Origin: an uncultured Eubacteriales bacterium
GTDB taxonomy: Bacteria; Bacillota; Clostridia; Oscillospirales; Oscillospiraceae
Assembly (NCBI GenBank): GCA_949293985.1
Contig: CASFFN010000008.1
Coordinates: forward strand, 1-64,000
Length of the DNA: 64,000 nt
Reading direction: 5' to 3'
Shown piece by piece: positions 25,055 to 32,692 of the stretch. How positions within the stretch are numbered: the first letter of the stretch is position 1; each line of letters starts with the position of its first letter. The notes under the pieces were generated by a model. That model was given only the letters and a program-made list of their open reading frames with translations, searched no databases and had not been told where the DNA came from. The position numbers and the translations under genes are program-made.

Positions 25055-25669
25055 TTATTTTTTATCGTGGGAGCCGTGGAGACGGATGACCCGATTCTCC
25101 CGGATTCCCCGGATATAGCATTTGTGGCACATGGCGATGTAGGCATCGTTGCCCCCCAGCACCACCTGGGCTCCCTGGGTAATGATGTGCCCGTTTCCGT
25201 CAATTCTGGCGTTCACCGTGGCCTTGGCGCCGCAGTCGCAGATGGTCTTGATCTCCTGGATGGTGTCCGCCACCTCCATAAGCCGCAGGCTCCCGGGGAA
25301 CAGCTTGGTCTGGAAGTCTGTCCGCAGACCGAAGCACATCACAGGAATGTTGTGCCGGTCCACAATTTCCCGCAGCTGGTCAATCTGCTCCGGGGCCAGA
25401 AACTGGCACTCGTCCACAATAATCACATCGCACTTTCCCAGCTGGGTGGCCTCAAACAGGGCCAGCACATCCTCCTGGGGCGGGAGAATCTCCCCCTCCG
25501 CCTGAAGTCCGATCCGGCTGCGAATCATCCGCTCCCCGTCCCGGGTGTCGGCGCTGGGCTTGATGAGCCACACCCGCAGATCGTTTTCCTCGTAATTGTA
25601 TTTGGTAATCAGGGCCTGAGCGGTTTTGCTGGAGCCCATCGCTCCGTATTTGAAGTATAGCTTTGCCAT
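25055..25669 (-). CDS. tdk: Thymidine kinase
   Basis: A 204-residue type II thymidine kinase phosphorylating thymidine and deoxyuridine with ATP. P-loop GAMGSSKT is at 9-16 (the family usually has GPMxSGKT or GxMxSSKT), the catalytic base E87 is in IIVDECQFL, and the zinc-binding cysteines are C144, C146, C181 and C184. ACGGAGAA precedes ATG 25669. As first gene upstream of deoC it probably heads this salvage transcript. Confidence 0.93.
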   Translation of the reverse strand: MAKLYFKYGAMGSSKTAQALITKYNYEENDLRVWLIKPSADTRDGERMIRSRIGLQAEGEILPPQEDVLALFEATQLGKCDVIIVDECQFLAPEQIDQLREIVDRHNIPVMCFGLRTDFQTKLFPGSLRLMEVADTIQEIKTICDCGAKATVNARIDGNGHIITQGAQVVLGGNDAYIAMCHKCYIRGIRENRVIRLHGSHDKK

Positions 25670-25837
25670 GCGCTTTCTCCGTTTCTCTTGTTCGTAAATA
25701 GGCTGCGTGGCTATTATACCAAATTCCATAGGATTATGCAAGAGAAATTCCGTCGAAATCCACAGACCGCCCCTTTGGGGCTTCCGGCATAAACCGGCTC
25801 CGGGAGGCATAGGCTGTTTTGAACAGGAGGGATGCGC

Positions 25838-26110
25838 ATGAACCAGGAGCCGGTGCAGCTGCCCCACAAGCTGACCTTGAACGAGCGCAGCAGTCTCACC
25901 GTTACCGGGGTCAGTCAGGTGGTGCGGTTTGAGGAGAGCTGCGTGGTGCTGGAGACCCAGCTGGGAACCCTGGTGATTCACGGCAAGGATTTGGAGCTGA
26001 AAACCCTGTCCATCGAAGGGGGACAGGTAGCGGTAAAGGGGCATATCTGCGCCATGATCTATCAGGAGCCCCGGAAAAGAGGCGGCGTGCTGCGCCGTCT
26101 GGTGAAATGA
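25838..26110 (+). CDS. yabP: Sporulation protein YabP
   Basis: A 90-residue protein of the YabP/YqfC family (HKLTLNERSSLTVTGVSQVVRFEESCVVLETQLGTLVIHGKDL). It is required for spore formation in Bacillus, in the spore cortex and coat stage, with unknown biochemistry. AGGAGGG precedes ATG 25838 by seven bases; the ATG at 25832 touches that site and is unlikely. It is first in yabP-yabQ-divIC-yabR, the same order as in Bacillus subtilis. Confidence 0.88.
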   Translation: MNQEPVQLPHKLTLNERSSLTVTGVSQVVRFEESCVVLETQLGTLVIHGKDLELKTLSIEGGQVAVKGHICAMIYQEPRKRGGVLRRLVK

Positions 26111-26748
26111 TCTCCCCGGAGCTGGCCTGGGGGCGCTTTCTTGCCGCCTGCCTCATGGGGGTGGGGCTGGGGCTGGCCTATGGATTTCTCCGGCCCCTGC
26201 GCCCCCGGTTTACGGCCCTTTCCGACCTGCTCTTTCTGGCCGTCCTGGGATATACCCTTATATACCTGTTCTTCGGGGTGTGCCGGGGAGACATTCGGGT
26301 CGGGTATCTTCTGGGGCTGGCTGCCGGGGGCTTTTGCTGGGAGCGGACCCTGGGGCGGCTGCTCCGCCCGGTTTTTTCCGGCTTTTGGCGGGGAGCCGGC
26401 AGGTTTTTCCGGGCTTTGGCGGCGCCCTGGAAAAATATTTTTCAAAAAATCCGAAAAAAACAAAAATTTTTCTTTGCAAGCGGGAGAAAATGGGTTACAA
26501 TAAGGAGGAATGATTGCCGGAAAGACCGGCATGGAACCGGAGGGATCCTGCATGAGAGCCGCAAAAAGGCCGCTGTCAAAAATTCGCCTGGTATACCGCC
26601 CCGCCGCGCCTCTGCTCAAGTGCGCCGTGCTGGTGGCAATCCTGCTGTCCGGCGTCGCCATGGGCGTGATTGTCATGCGACACAAGAGCGTCCAGGCCAA
26701 TACCCAGAGCCTGCGGGAACAGGCCATCGCCCTGGAAGGGGAGAATAA
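26107..26748 (+). CDS. yabQ: Sporulation protein YabQ
   Basis: A membrane protein of the YabQ family, needed for spore cortex formation. Residues 8-90 hold about three hydrophobic helices (FLAACLMGVGLGLAYGF, LFLAVLGYTLIYLFF, GYLLGLAAGGFCW), followed by a basic tail. The start overlaps the yabP stop as ATGA. The frame stays open for 213 residues, but the last 65 or so run over divIC in another frame and look like out-of-frame translation (many Arg, Gly and Pro). The native end may therefore have been lost by a frameshift near the A/T-rich stretch at 26450-26480, or YabQ simply has an odd tail. Confidence 0.78.
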   Translation: MISPELAWGRFLAACLMGVGLGLAYGFLRPLRPRFTALSDLLFLAVLGYTLIYLFFGVCRGDIRVGYLLGLAAGGFCWERTLGRLLRPVFSGFWRGAGRFFRALAAPWKNIFQKIRKKQKFFFASGRKWVTIRRNDCRKDRHGTGGILHESRKKAAVKNSPGIPPRRASAQVRRAGGNPAVRRRHGRDCHATQERPGQYPEPAGTGHRPGRGE

Positions 26749-26878
26749 CCGGCTGACCCAGAACATTCAGCAGCTGGGCACCCCCCAGAGTATCCGTCAG
26801 CTGGCTGCCGAGCTTTTGGGGCTGGTAGACCCGGATTCCGTCTTTTTCAATCCGGTGGAGCCCACCGACCCATCATAA
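26552..26878 (+). CDS. divIC: Septum formation initiator, DivIC/FtsL type
   Basis: A 108-residue bitopic protein: a basic cytoplasmic N terminus, one membrane helix (CAVLVAILLSGVAMGVIVM, about residues 25-45), then a coiled-coil (SLREQAIALEGENNRLTQNIQQL). It is the expected DivIC partner in the divisome. GGAGGG precedes ATG 26552; in-frame starts at 26510 and 26531 exist but have poorer sites. It overlaps the apparent 3' end of yabQ by 197 bp, which is unusual. Confidence 0.82.
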   Translation: MRAAKRPLSKIRLVYRPAAPLLKCAVLVAILLSGVAMGVIVMRHKSVQANTQSLREQAIALEGENNRLTQNIQQLGTPQSIRQLAAELLGLVDPDSVFFNPVEPTDPS

Positions 26879-26900
26879 ATTTGGAGGAAACTGAGCAAAC

Positions 26901-27335
26901 ATGGAGTTAACCGTAGGAGCCGTATTAGAAGGTAAAGTCAAGTCCATCACCAACTTTGGCGCGTTCATTCAGCTGCCCGAGAACAAGACCGGCATGGTAC
27001 ATATCTCGGAGGTATCCAACACCTATGTCAGCGACATCCGGCAGCACCTGACCGAAGGACAGGATGTGAAGGTCATGGTCATCAACCTGGATTCCGGGAA
27101 AATCAATCTGTCCATCAAGCGGCTGGAACCCAGACCCCAGCGCGCCCCCGGCAGAGGCAATCCCCGGAAGGAAGGCGGCGGCCCCCAGCGTTCCGCGCCC
27201 ACCCCTCCTCCGGCTCCCAAAACCGCCGACCAGCTATTTGAGGAAAAGCTCAAGGCCTTTATGAGCGAATCCGACAGCAAAATCTCTTCCCTCCGGCAGT
27301 ACTCCGACCACCGGACCAGAAGCCGCAGAAGATAA
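26901..27335 (+). CDS. yabR: S1 RNA-binding domain protein (YabR-like)
   Basis: A 144-residue protein with one S1 domain at residues 1-73 (GAVLEGKVKSITNFGAFIQL, GMVHISEVSNTYV, GQDVKVMVINLD), then a basic Pro/Arg/Gly-rich linker and a short C-terminal helix (TADQLFEEKLKAFM). It follows divIC as in Bacillus. S1 domains bind single-stranded RNA; its role is probably in ribosome or mRNA metabolism, but the target is unknown. GGAGG precedes the ATG. Confidence 0.88.
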   Translation: MELTVGAVLEGKVKSITNFGAFIQLPENKTGMVHISEVSNTYVSDIRQHLTEGQDVKVMVINLDSGKINLSIKRLEPRPQRAPGRGNPRKEGGGPQRSAPTPPPAPKTADQLFEEKLKAFMSESDSKISSLRQYSDHRTRSRRR

Positions 27336-27390
27336 CATTCCCGGCTGCCGCCTCTTTCCGGGCGGCAGCTTTTTTACAAGGAGATTTCAT

Positions 27391-28089
27391 ATGGCAACTG
27401 TTGTAATCACCGGCGGCTCCCGGGGCATCGGCGCGGCGGCGGTGCGGCGCTTTGCCGCCCGGGGCGACCGGGTAGTGTTCTTCTACGAAAAATCCCATGA
27501 CCGGGCGAAAGCCCTGGCGGAGGAAACCGGCGCCACTCCCATCTGCTGCGATGTGGCCCGGGAGGATTCCGTCCGGGAGGCCTTCCGCCAAATCCCCCAG
27601 GTGGATGTTCTCATCTGCTGCGCAGGCATCAGCCAGGTGGGGCTTTTCCAGGATGTGACCCCGGAAGCCTGGGACAGGCTGTTCGATGTCAATGTAAAGG
27701 GCATTTACCACACGGTGCGGCAGGCCCTGCCCCACTTTTTAAGGCGGCACAGCGGGTGCATTCTCACCGTTTCCTCCATGTGGGGACAGGTGGGGGCCTC
27801 CTGCGAGGCGGTATACGCCGCCACCAAGGGGGCGGTCATCGCCCTGACCAAGTCCCTGGCCAGGGAGCTGGGGCCCAGCGGCATCCGGTGCAACTGTGTC
27901 GCCCCGGGGGTGATCCTTACGGATATGTGCGCCGGATTCGATTTGGAAACCCTGGAAGCTCTGGCGGAGGAGACCCCTCTGGGACGGAACGGCCGGGCGG
28001 AGGATGTGGCCCAGGCGCTCCAGTATCTGGCCGACGCCCCCTTTGTCACGGGAGAAGTGCTGTCCGTCAACGGCGGGTTTGTAATGTAG
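27391..28089 (+). CDS. SDR family oxidoreductase (YmfI/FabG-like)
   Basis: A 232-residue NAD(P)-dependent short-chain dehydrogenase. Cofactor motif TGGSRGIGAAAVRRF is at 7-21; the catalytic pair is Y142 and K146 (VYAATKG) with an upstream Ser in TVSSMWG. It resembles FabG, but isolated members in Firmicutes that accompany yfmF/yfmH-type M16 proteins are assigned as the EF-P 5-aminopentanone reductase YmfI; such M16 genes are present at 47.6-50.1 kb. AAGGAG precedes the ATG. It lies between yabR and rpiB, same strand. Confidence 0.78.
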   Translation: MATVVITGGSRGIGAAAVRRFAARGDRVVFFYEKSHDRAKALAEETGATPICCDVAREDSVREAFRQIPQVDVLICCAGISQVGLFQDVTPEAWDRLFDVNVKGIYHTVRQALPHFLRRHSGCILTVSSMWGQVGASCEAVYAATKGAVIALTKSLARELGPSGIRCNCVAPGVILTDMCAGFDLETLEALAEETPLGRNGRAEDVAQALQYLADAPFVTGEVLSVNGGFVM

Positions 28090-28109
28090 TTATAAAGGAG
28101 GAAACGCCT

Positions 28110-28547
28110 ATGAAAATTGCAATGGCTTGCGACCATGGGGCTGTAGCCCTGAAAAACCGGCTGAAAGCCCATTTTCAGGAGAAGGGCATGGAAGTGGTGG
28201 ACTTCGGCACCCACACCCCCGACAGCTGCGACTACCCCGACTACGCCTCCCAGGCGGCCCGGGCAGTGGCTTCCGGGGAATGCGACCGGGGCATCGTCCT
28301 TTGCACCACCGGCATCGGCGTGTCCATCGCCGCCAACAAGGTCAAGGGCATTCGCTGCGCCCTGCTGTCCGATGTGATGTCCGCCCGGCTCACCCGGGAG
28401 CACAACGACACCAACATGATGGCCCTGGGCGCCGGGGTGGTTGGCCCCATGCTGGCCCAGGAAATTGCGGATGTGTGGCTGGAAACGGAGTTTTCCCACA
28501 GCGAACGCCACCAGCGCCGCATCGATAAGGTCATGGCGCTGGAATAA
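28110..28547 (+). CDS. rpiB: Ribose-5-phosphate isomerase B
   Basis: A 145-residue RpiB/LacAB-family isomerase converting ribose-5-phosphate to ribulose-5-phosphate. It has the phosphate-binding CDHGAVALKN opening, catalytic Cys65 in IVLCTTGIGVSIAANK and the HNDTNMMALG segment. AAGGAGG precedes ATG 28110. It lies 20 bp after the SDR gene and is followed by a strong terminator. It connects pentose phosphate released by nucleoside breakdown to central metabolism. Confidence 0.93.
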   Translation: MKIAMACDHGAVALKNRLKAHFQEKGMEVVDFGTHTPDSCDYPDYASQAARAVASGECDRGIVLCTTGIGVSIAANKVKGIRCALLSDVMSARLTREHNDTNMMALGAGVVGPMLAQEIADVWLETEFSHSERHQRRIDKVMALE

Positions 28548-28556
28548 CAATATGGG

Positions 28557-28590
28557 GCGGGCTGCCATTTTGGCAGCCCGCCCGTTGTTT
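28557..28590 (+). terminator. Terminator of rpiB
   Basis: GGGCGGGCTGCC/GGCAGCCCGCCC stem with an ATTTT loop followed by GTTGTTTT. Confidence 0.85.
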
Positions 28591-28594
28591 TGGG

Positions 28595-29041
<447 letters not shown>

Positions 29042-29050
29042 AATATCACC

Positions 29051-29131
29051 GCCTATTTAGTAAAATTATACTTGAATTATATAGGCAGTCATGTTAAAAT
29101 AACATAAACTGCATAGGCAATATTCGCCTAT
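29051..29131. promoter_or_regulatory. Operator cluster between the XRE gene and the small gene
   Basis: GCCTAT at 29051, ATAGGC at 29081, ATAGGC at 29113 and GCCTAT at 29126. The last two form the palindrome ATAGGCAATATTCGCCTAT (29113-29131). A second palindrome, ATGTTA-AAA-TAACAT, lies between them at 29091-29105. Layout and position fit a phage-like two-way switch. Confidence 0.6.
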
Positions 29132-29162
29132 ATGGTTAAATAAAAAGAAAAGGGGAATTTTG

Positions 29163-29318
29163 ATGGCCGTATTGAAATCCATATGCTTTACAGAAAAGGA
29201 CAAAGCATTGATTGAGAAAATCGAAGCATACAGAAAGGAGAGAAGGCTCCCTACTTTTATCGAAGCCGTTCGGGTATTGTGTTCAGATGCGTTGGAATTT
29301 AAAAAGATTGCAAAATAG
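29163..29318 (+). CDS. Small basic protein of the insert (51 aa)
   Basis: MAVLKSICFTEKDKALIEKIEAYRKERRLPTFIEAVRVLC... to LEFKKIAK. AGGGGA lies a normal distance before the ATG. A short strand followed by two helices would suit a ribbon-helix-helix type DNA-binding protein, but this is a guess from pattern only. It is transcribed divergently from the XRE gene and lies 86 bp before the larger unknown gene. Confidence 0.6.
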   Translation: MAVLKSICFTEKDKALIEKIEAYRKERRLPTFIEAVRVLCSDALEFKKIAK

Positions 29319-29404
29319 ATGAGGAATTTTGAAAAGACCATAGGAATAACATTCATATCCATGATTGATATTACATTTAGATATGGTAGTAAGGAGAAAA
29401 AACC

Positions 29405-30268
29405 ATGGTTATATTTTGGCTTATACTCGTTGGCATAATTTTCTTAATTATATTTCGTGTGCCTTATTGGAAGATGGAGGAGGAAGAAAAGCAAGCAAAT
29501 TTCACATCTGCTGGGAAGCAGCGTTTAGATGGCCTTATAGATGAACTTGCAGCCATTTGCCAGGTCAATCTGTCAAAATCCGGTAGAACTGGGGTATTCC
29601 AGGTAGCAGAAAGCCAATGCACACACAAATGGTATCACTACCGTGCCGAACACAAAATCTCTGGTGAAATTCTGGACTCAAAATCCTCCTTGGGAAAGTG
29701 TACTTGTTCGCCGGATCGTTTCTATTATGGAATCGATACACCTTTTATGAGGACTTCCGGCGAGTGCGAAAGAAAGTATGCTACACTTTCTGACGGAGAG
29801 TTGTCCAATCCTTCCGGCACCAATTTTCGCTTTTACACACACAATATAGAATATGTAACACAACGAGTAATAGAGTATACTTGTATAATGACGGCGAGCG
29901 AATATCCATATGTTAAATCTATACCCCTCGAAAATATCAAAATGTATCGGGTAGAAGGCAATGTCCATTATACCTCTGATGTATCTGGCGGCGGCGCAAA
30001 TCTCGGTGGTGCTGTAGCAGGAGGATTGTTGTTTGGCGGTGCGGGAGCAGTAGTAGGCAGCAAAGTAGGAACCAATATTCACACCGAAACCGTCAAAACC
30101 GATGATAGAAAATTAGTGCTGTACTATTTGGAAAACAACGCCCTCGAAGTCGAAAAAATCGATTGTAATGGCGATATAGATGACACGCTGGAAGTGCTGA
30201 GAAAATTGATGCCCCAGAAAGATGAAGCTATGTTGCAGTTACAGAGCTGGAGCAATGCACTGCAATAA
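29405..30268 (+). CDS. Unknown membrane protein with glycine-zipper segment
   Basis: A 287-residue protein I cannot assign to a family. Residues 1-18 form a membrane helix (MVIFWLILVGIIFLIIF) followed by an acidic stretch. The middle holds Cys/His residues (CTHKWYHYRAEHK, GKCTCSPDRFYYG, GECERKYATL). Around 197-222 is a glycine-zipper run (GGGANLGGAVAGGLLFGGAG), which can insert in or span a membrane. The tail is a mixed alpha/beta region. GGAGAA precedes the ATG. It is AT-rich and is the largest gene of the upp-flanked insert; a terminator follows. An effector, surface or defence role is possible but unsupported. Confidence 0.7.
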   Translation: MVIFWLILVGIIFLIIFRVPYWKMEEEEKQANFTSAGKQRLDGLIDELAAICQVNLSKSGRTGVFQVAESQCTHKWYHYRAEHKISGEILDSKSSLGKCTCSPDRFYYGIDTPFMRTSGECERKYATLSDGELSNPSGTNFRFYTHNIEYVTQRVIEYTCIMTASEYPYVKSIPLENIKMYRVEGNVHYTSDVSGGGANLGGAVAGGLLFGGAGAVVGSKVGTNIHTETVKTDDRKLVLYYLENNALEVEKIDCNGDIDDTLEVLRKLMPQKDEAMLQLQSWSNALQ

Positions 30269-30330
30269 TCAGCACAAAGAAATCCCATATTCAGCGGATA
30301 GCAGAATAACGCAAAAATTGTAACAGATGA

Positions 30331-30360
30331 GACGGACTGCGTTTTGCCAGTCCGTCTTAT
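30331..30360 (+). terminator. Terminator of the glycine-zipper gene
   Basis: GACGGACTG/CAGTCCGTC stem, loop CGTTTTGC, followed by TTAT. Confidence 0.65.
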
Positions 30361-30490
30361 CTGCAAATATCAAGGGAAAAAACTATAACGAATGCTAGGA
30401 TCAGGTTTCTTGCCCAATGTCGTTAAGTTAAAGGGGCCGTTGCAAAATGGGGGATTCACAACGCTCCCCCTTTTTTGCACCGCACCCCAT

Positions 30491-30770
30491 AGCTCCCTCC
30501 GGGAGGGAGCTGGCGCCGAAGGCGTCTGAGGGAGCAAGCGGGCGGCAAACTTACGATTTTCTTACAGGTTGGTACTTGCTTGTAGTTATCGATACCCTGC
30601 CCTGACTTTTCCGGGCTGCTTCCCCAAACATGACGGCCTTGGGGAGGTACCATCTTTGGCAATCAAACTGGCTATGCGCCCGCTGGCTCCCTCCGTCTTG
30701 GGGCTGCGCCCCAAGACACCTCCCTCCCGGAGGGAGGTATAAACGAAGCTTTCTGCATGGTAACGATACC
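30491..30770. repeat. Composite intergenic repeat, copy 2
   Basis: The same two-part order as at 24.0 and 39 kb: GCTCCCTCC/GGGAGGGAGC opening, GGGAGCAAGCGGGCGG, GGTACTTGCT, then CTTGGGGAGGTACC, TCCGTCTTGGGGCTGCGCCC, CCTCCCTCCCGGAGGGAGG and CATGGTAACGATACC. This copy is uninterrupted and fills the space between the unknown gene and upp. Confidence 0.85.
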
Positions 30771-30865
30771 GGGCACTGGAGGGACAGTAACGAATTGCAG
30801 AAGATTATCGTGCGCTTTGTCAGCGGGCACTGCCCGCCGATACCGGAAAAATTCAGAAAATCAGG

Positions 30866-30907
30866 GTCTGCTGCAAAACAAGCTTTTTGCAGCAGACCCT
30901 TTTTTCA
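30866..30907 (-). terminator. Terminator downstream of upp
   Basis: GGTCTGCTGCAAAA/TTTTTGCAGCAGACC stem just past the upp stop, flanked by CTTTTTT on the plus strand. Confidence 0.65.
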
Positions 30908-30915
30908 AAATATAC

Positions 30916-31545
30916 TTACTTGGTGCCGAAAATCCGGTCGCCGGCGTCGCCCAGGCCGGGGATGATGTAGGCGTGCTCGTTCAGCCGCTCATCCAGGGCA
31001 GCCAGGTAGATTTCCACATCCGGGTGGGCCTCCTGCACTGCCTTCACACCCTCGGGGCAGCCGATGACATTCATCATCACAATGTTCCGGCAGCCGTGGC
31101 CCTTCAAAAAGTCAATGGCTGCCACGGCGCTGCCGCCGGTGGCCAGCATGGGGTCCACCACGAACACCTGCCGGTTTTCCACATCCTCCGGCAGCTTGCA
31201 GTAGTACTCCACCGGCTTGTGGGTCTCCGGGTCCCGGTACAGGCCGATGTGGCCGATTTTGGCGGAGGGAATCAGCTGCACCATGGCATCCACCATACCC
31301 AGGCCTGCCCGCAGAATGGGGACGATGGCCAGCTTCTTGCCTGCCAGCTTCCGCACCTTGGCGGTAGCAATGGGGGTTTCCACCTCCACCTCCTGGGTGG
31401 GCAGGTTCCTTGTGGCTTCGTAGCACATGAGGGCGGCAATCTCCCCAATCATCTCCCGGAACTCCTTGACCGGGGTATTCTTATCCCGGAGAATTGCCAG
31501 CTTGTGCTGAATCAGGGGATGGTCTAAAACATGAACATTGGCCAT
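30916..31545 (-). CDS. upp: Uracil phosphoribosyltransferase
   Basis: A 209-residue enzyme making UMP from uracil and PRPP. The PRPP-binding loop is [12 protein letters not shown] (129-140) and the uracil site is [12 protein letters not shown] near the C terminus. Length is standard. It is last in the trmB-mnmG-prfA-tsaE-tsaB-upp run, 15 bp after tsaB. Its last 33 codons are duplicated 2.2 kb away at 28595-28707, suggesting that the 3' end of this gene served as an integration site. Confidence 0.94.
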   Translation of the reverse strand: MANVHVLDHPLIQHKLAILRDKNTPVKEFREMIGEIAALMCYEATRNLPTQEVEVETPIATAKVRKLAGKKLAIVPILRAGLGMVDAMVQLIPSAKIGHIGLYRDPETHKPVEYYCKLPEDVENRQVFVVDPMLATGGSAVAAIDFLKGHGCRNIVMMNVIGCPEGVKAVQEAHPDVEIYLAALDERLNEHAYIIPGLGDAGDRIFGTK

Positions 31546-31560
31546 TTTTCTTTATCTCCT

Positions 31561-32262
31561 TTATTTTTGCTCCCGGGCCAGCCGTTCCCGTTCGGCCTGG
31601 GAGAGTCTTAAGTAGTTGGGTTTCAGGGAGGCGCCGTCGCAATCCTCCCCGGCTGCGATTTTCCGGGCGGCGGCCAGAGCCACCCCCACACCCCGCTGGT
31701 GCATCCGGTGTTCCGGGGGCAGTACCAGATTGGGCAGGCGGTCTTTTAAGGTATTATAGCACAGGCGGCTTCCGTCTCCCACCAGGAAGATGGGGCCATC
31801 CAGCCGGGAGAGAACCTTCTCCCAGTCCTCCAGGGCGATAGCCTGATCCTCTCCTAATCGGGAAAGCTCGCCTTTTTTTGCTTGGAACAAGGCGGTATAC
31901 ACCTGGCTTCTCCGGGCGTCCATCACCGGAACCACGAAGCCATCCCAGGCACCGAAGCCCAGGGCCATGGCCTCCAGAGTGGACACGCCGCAGCAGGGAA
32001 TCTCCCGTCCCCAGGCAAAGCCCTTGGCGGCGGCGACCCCAATCCGCACCCCGGTAAAGCTGCCGGGACCGGCGGCGGCTGCCACAGCATCCACGTCAGA
32101 AGGGGTAAAACCGCAGCTATGGAGCAGGTTTTCCGCCATCACCAGAAGGGTCTGGCTGTGGGTCATGCCGGTATTGAGGCAGCTCTCCCCCAGGAGCAGC
32201 CCGTCCTCCAAAAGGGCGCAGCCTGCTGCCTTGGCAGAGGTTTCAAAAGCTAAAATCCGCAA
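31561..32262 (-). CDS. tsaB: tRNA t6A biosynthesis protein TsaB
   Basis: A 233-residue ASKHA-fold protein that stabilises TsaD in the complex making threonylcarbamoyl-A37. It has the N-terminal ILAFETSAKAAGCALLEDG and the AAAGPGSFTGVRIGVAAAKG signature, and lacks the metal-binding His pair of TsaD. I place the start at TTG 32262 because AAGGAGGGG lies just upstream and this gives the family N terminus; it overlaps the tsaE 3' end by 20 bp. tsaD is not in the window. Confidence 0.88.
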   Translation of the reverse strand: MRILAFETSAKAAGCALLEDGLLLGESCLNTGMTHSQTLLVMAENLLHSCGFTPSDVDAVAAAAGPGSFTGVRIGVAAAKGFAWGREIPCCGVSTLEAMALGFGAWDGFVVPVMDARRSQVYTALFQAKKGELSRLGEDQAIALEDWEKVLSRLDGPIFLVGDGSRLCYNTLKDRLPNLVLPPEHRMHQRGVGVALAAARKIAAGEDCDGASLKPNYLRLSQAERERLAREQK

Positions 32263-32680
32263 GGGCTTCCCCTCCTTCGATGGTGATTCTCCGGGACTGC
32301 TCCCCGGTTTTTTCCAGCTGCACCCGGATGGGATTTTCCAGGGCATCCGTAACATTTTCGCTCCACTCCAGGGCGCACACCCCGCCCCGCTCCAGATAGT
32401 CCTCCCAGCCGATGTCAAACAAGTCCTCAGAAGACCTCAGCCGGTACATATCAAAGTGAAACAAAGGGATTCTGCCGGAAAGGTATTCGTTTACGATGGT
32501 GTAGGTGGGGCTGGTCACCGGCTCGGAAGCCCCCAGCCCCTTCGCCAATCCCCGGGTGAAGGCGGTTTTCCCTGCCCCCAGGTCCCCGGTGTAGGCCACC
32601 ACCGCCCCGGGTTTCAGCACCTTCCCCAGGGCTTCCCCCAGAGCCTCCGTCTGCTCCGGGGAATGGGTTTCAAAAGTCAT
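32243..32680 (-). CDS. tsaE: tRNA t6A biosynthesis ATPase TsaE
   Basis: A 145-residue P-loop ATPase, partner of TsaB and TsaD. Walker A GDLGAGKTAFTRGLA is near 32-46; SPTYTIVNEY and HFDMYRL are typical of the family, as is the LEWSENV-type Walker B region. AAGGGG precedes ATG 32680; a GTG nine bases upstream overlaps that site. tsaE and tsaB being adjacent is common in Firmicutes. Confidence 0.9.
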   Translation of the reverse strand: MTFETHSPEQTEALGEALGKVLKPGAVVAYTGDLGAGKTAFTRGLAKGLGASEPVTSPTYTIVNEYLSGRIPLFHFDMYRLRSSEDLFDIGWEDYLERGGVCALEWSENVTDALENPIRVQLEKTGEQSRRITIEGGEALADFSF

Positions 32681-32692
32681 ATTTTTCACCCC

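Noticed and set aside
26514-26555. A 13-codon reading frame from TTG 26514 ending on the divIC start, with a good ribosome site
   Set aside because: It might be a coupling peptide, but it is too short to support without conservation data; the AAGGAGG may be chance inside yabQ.
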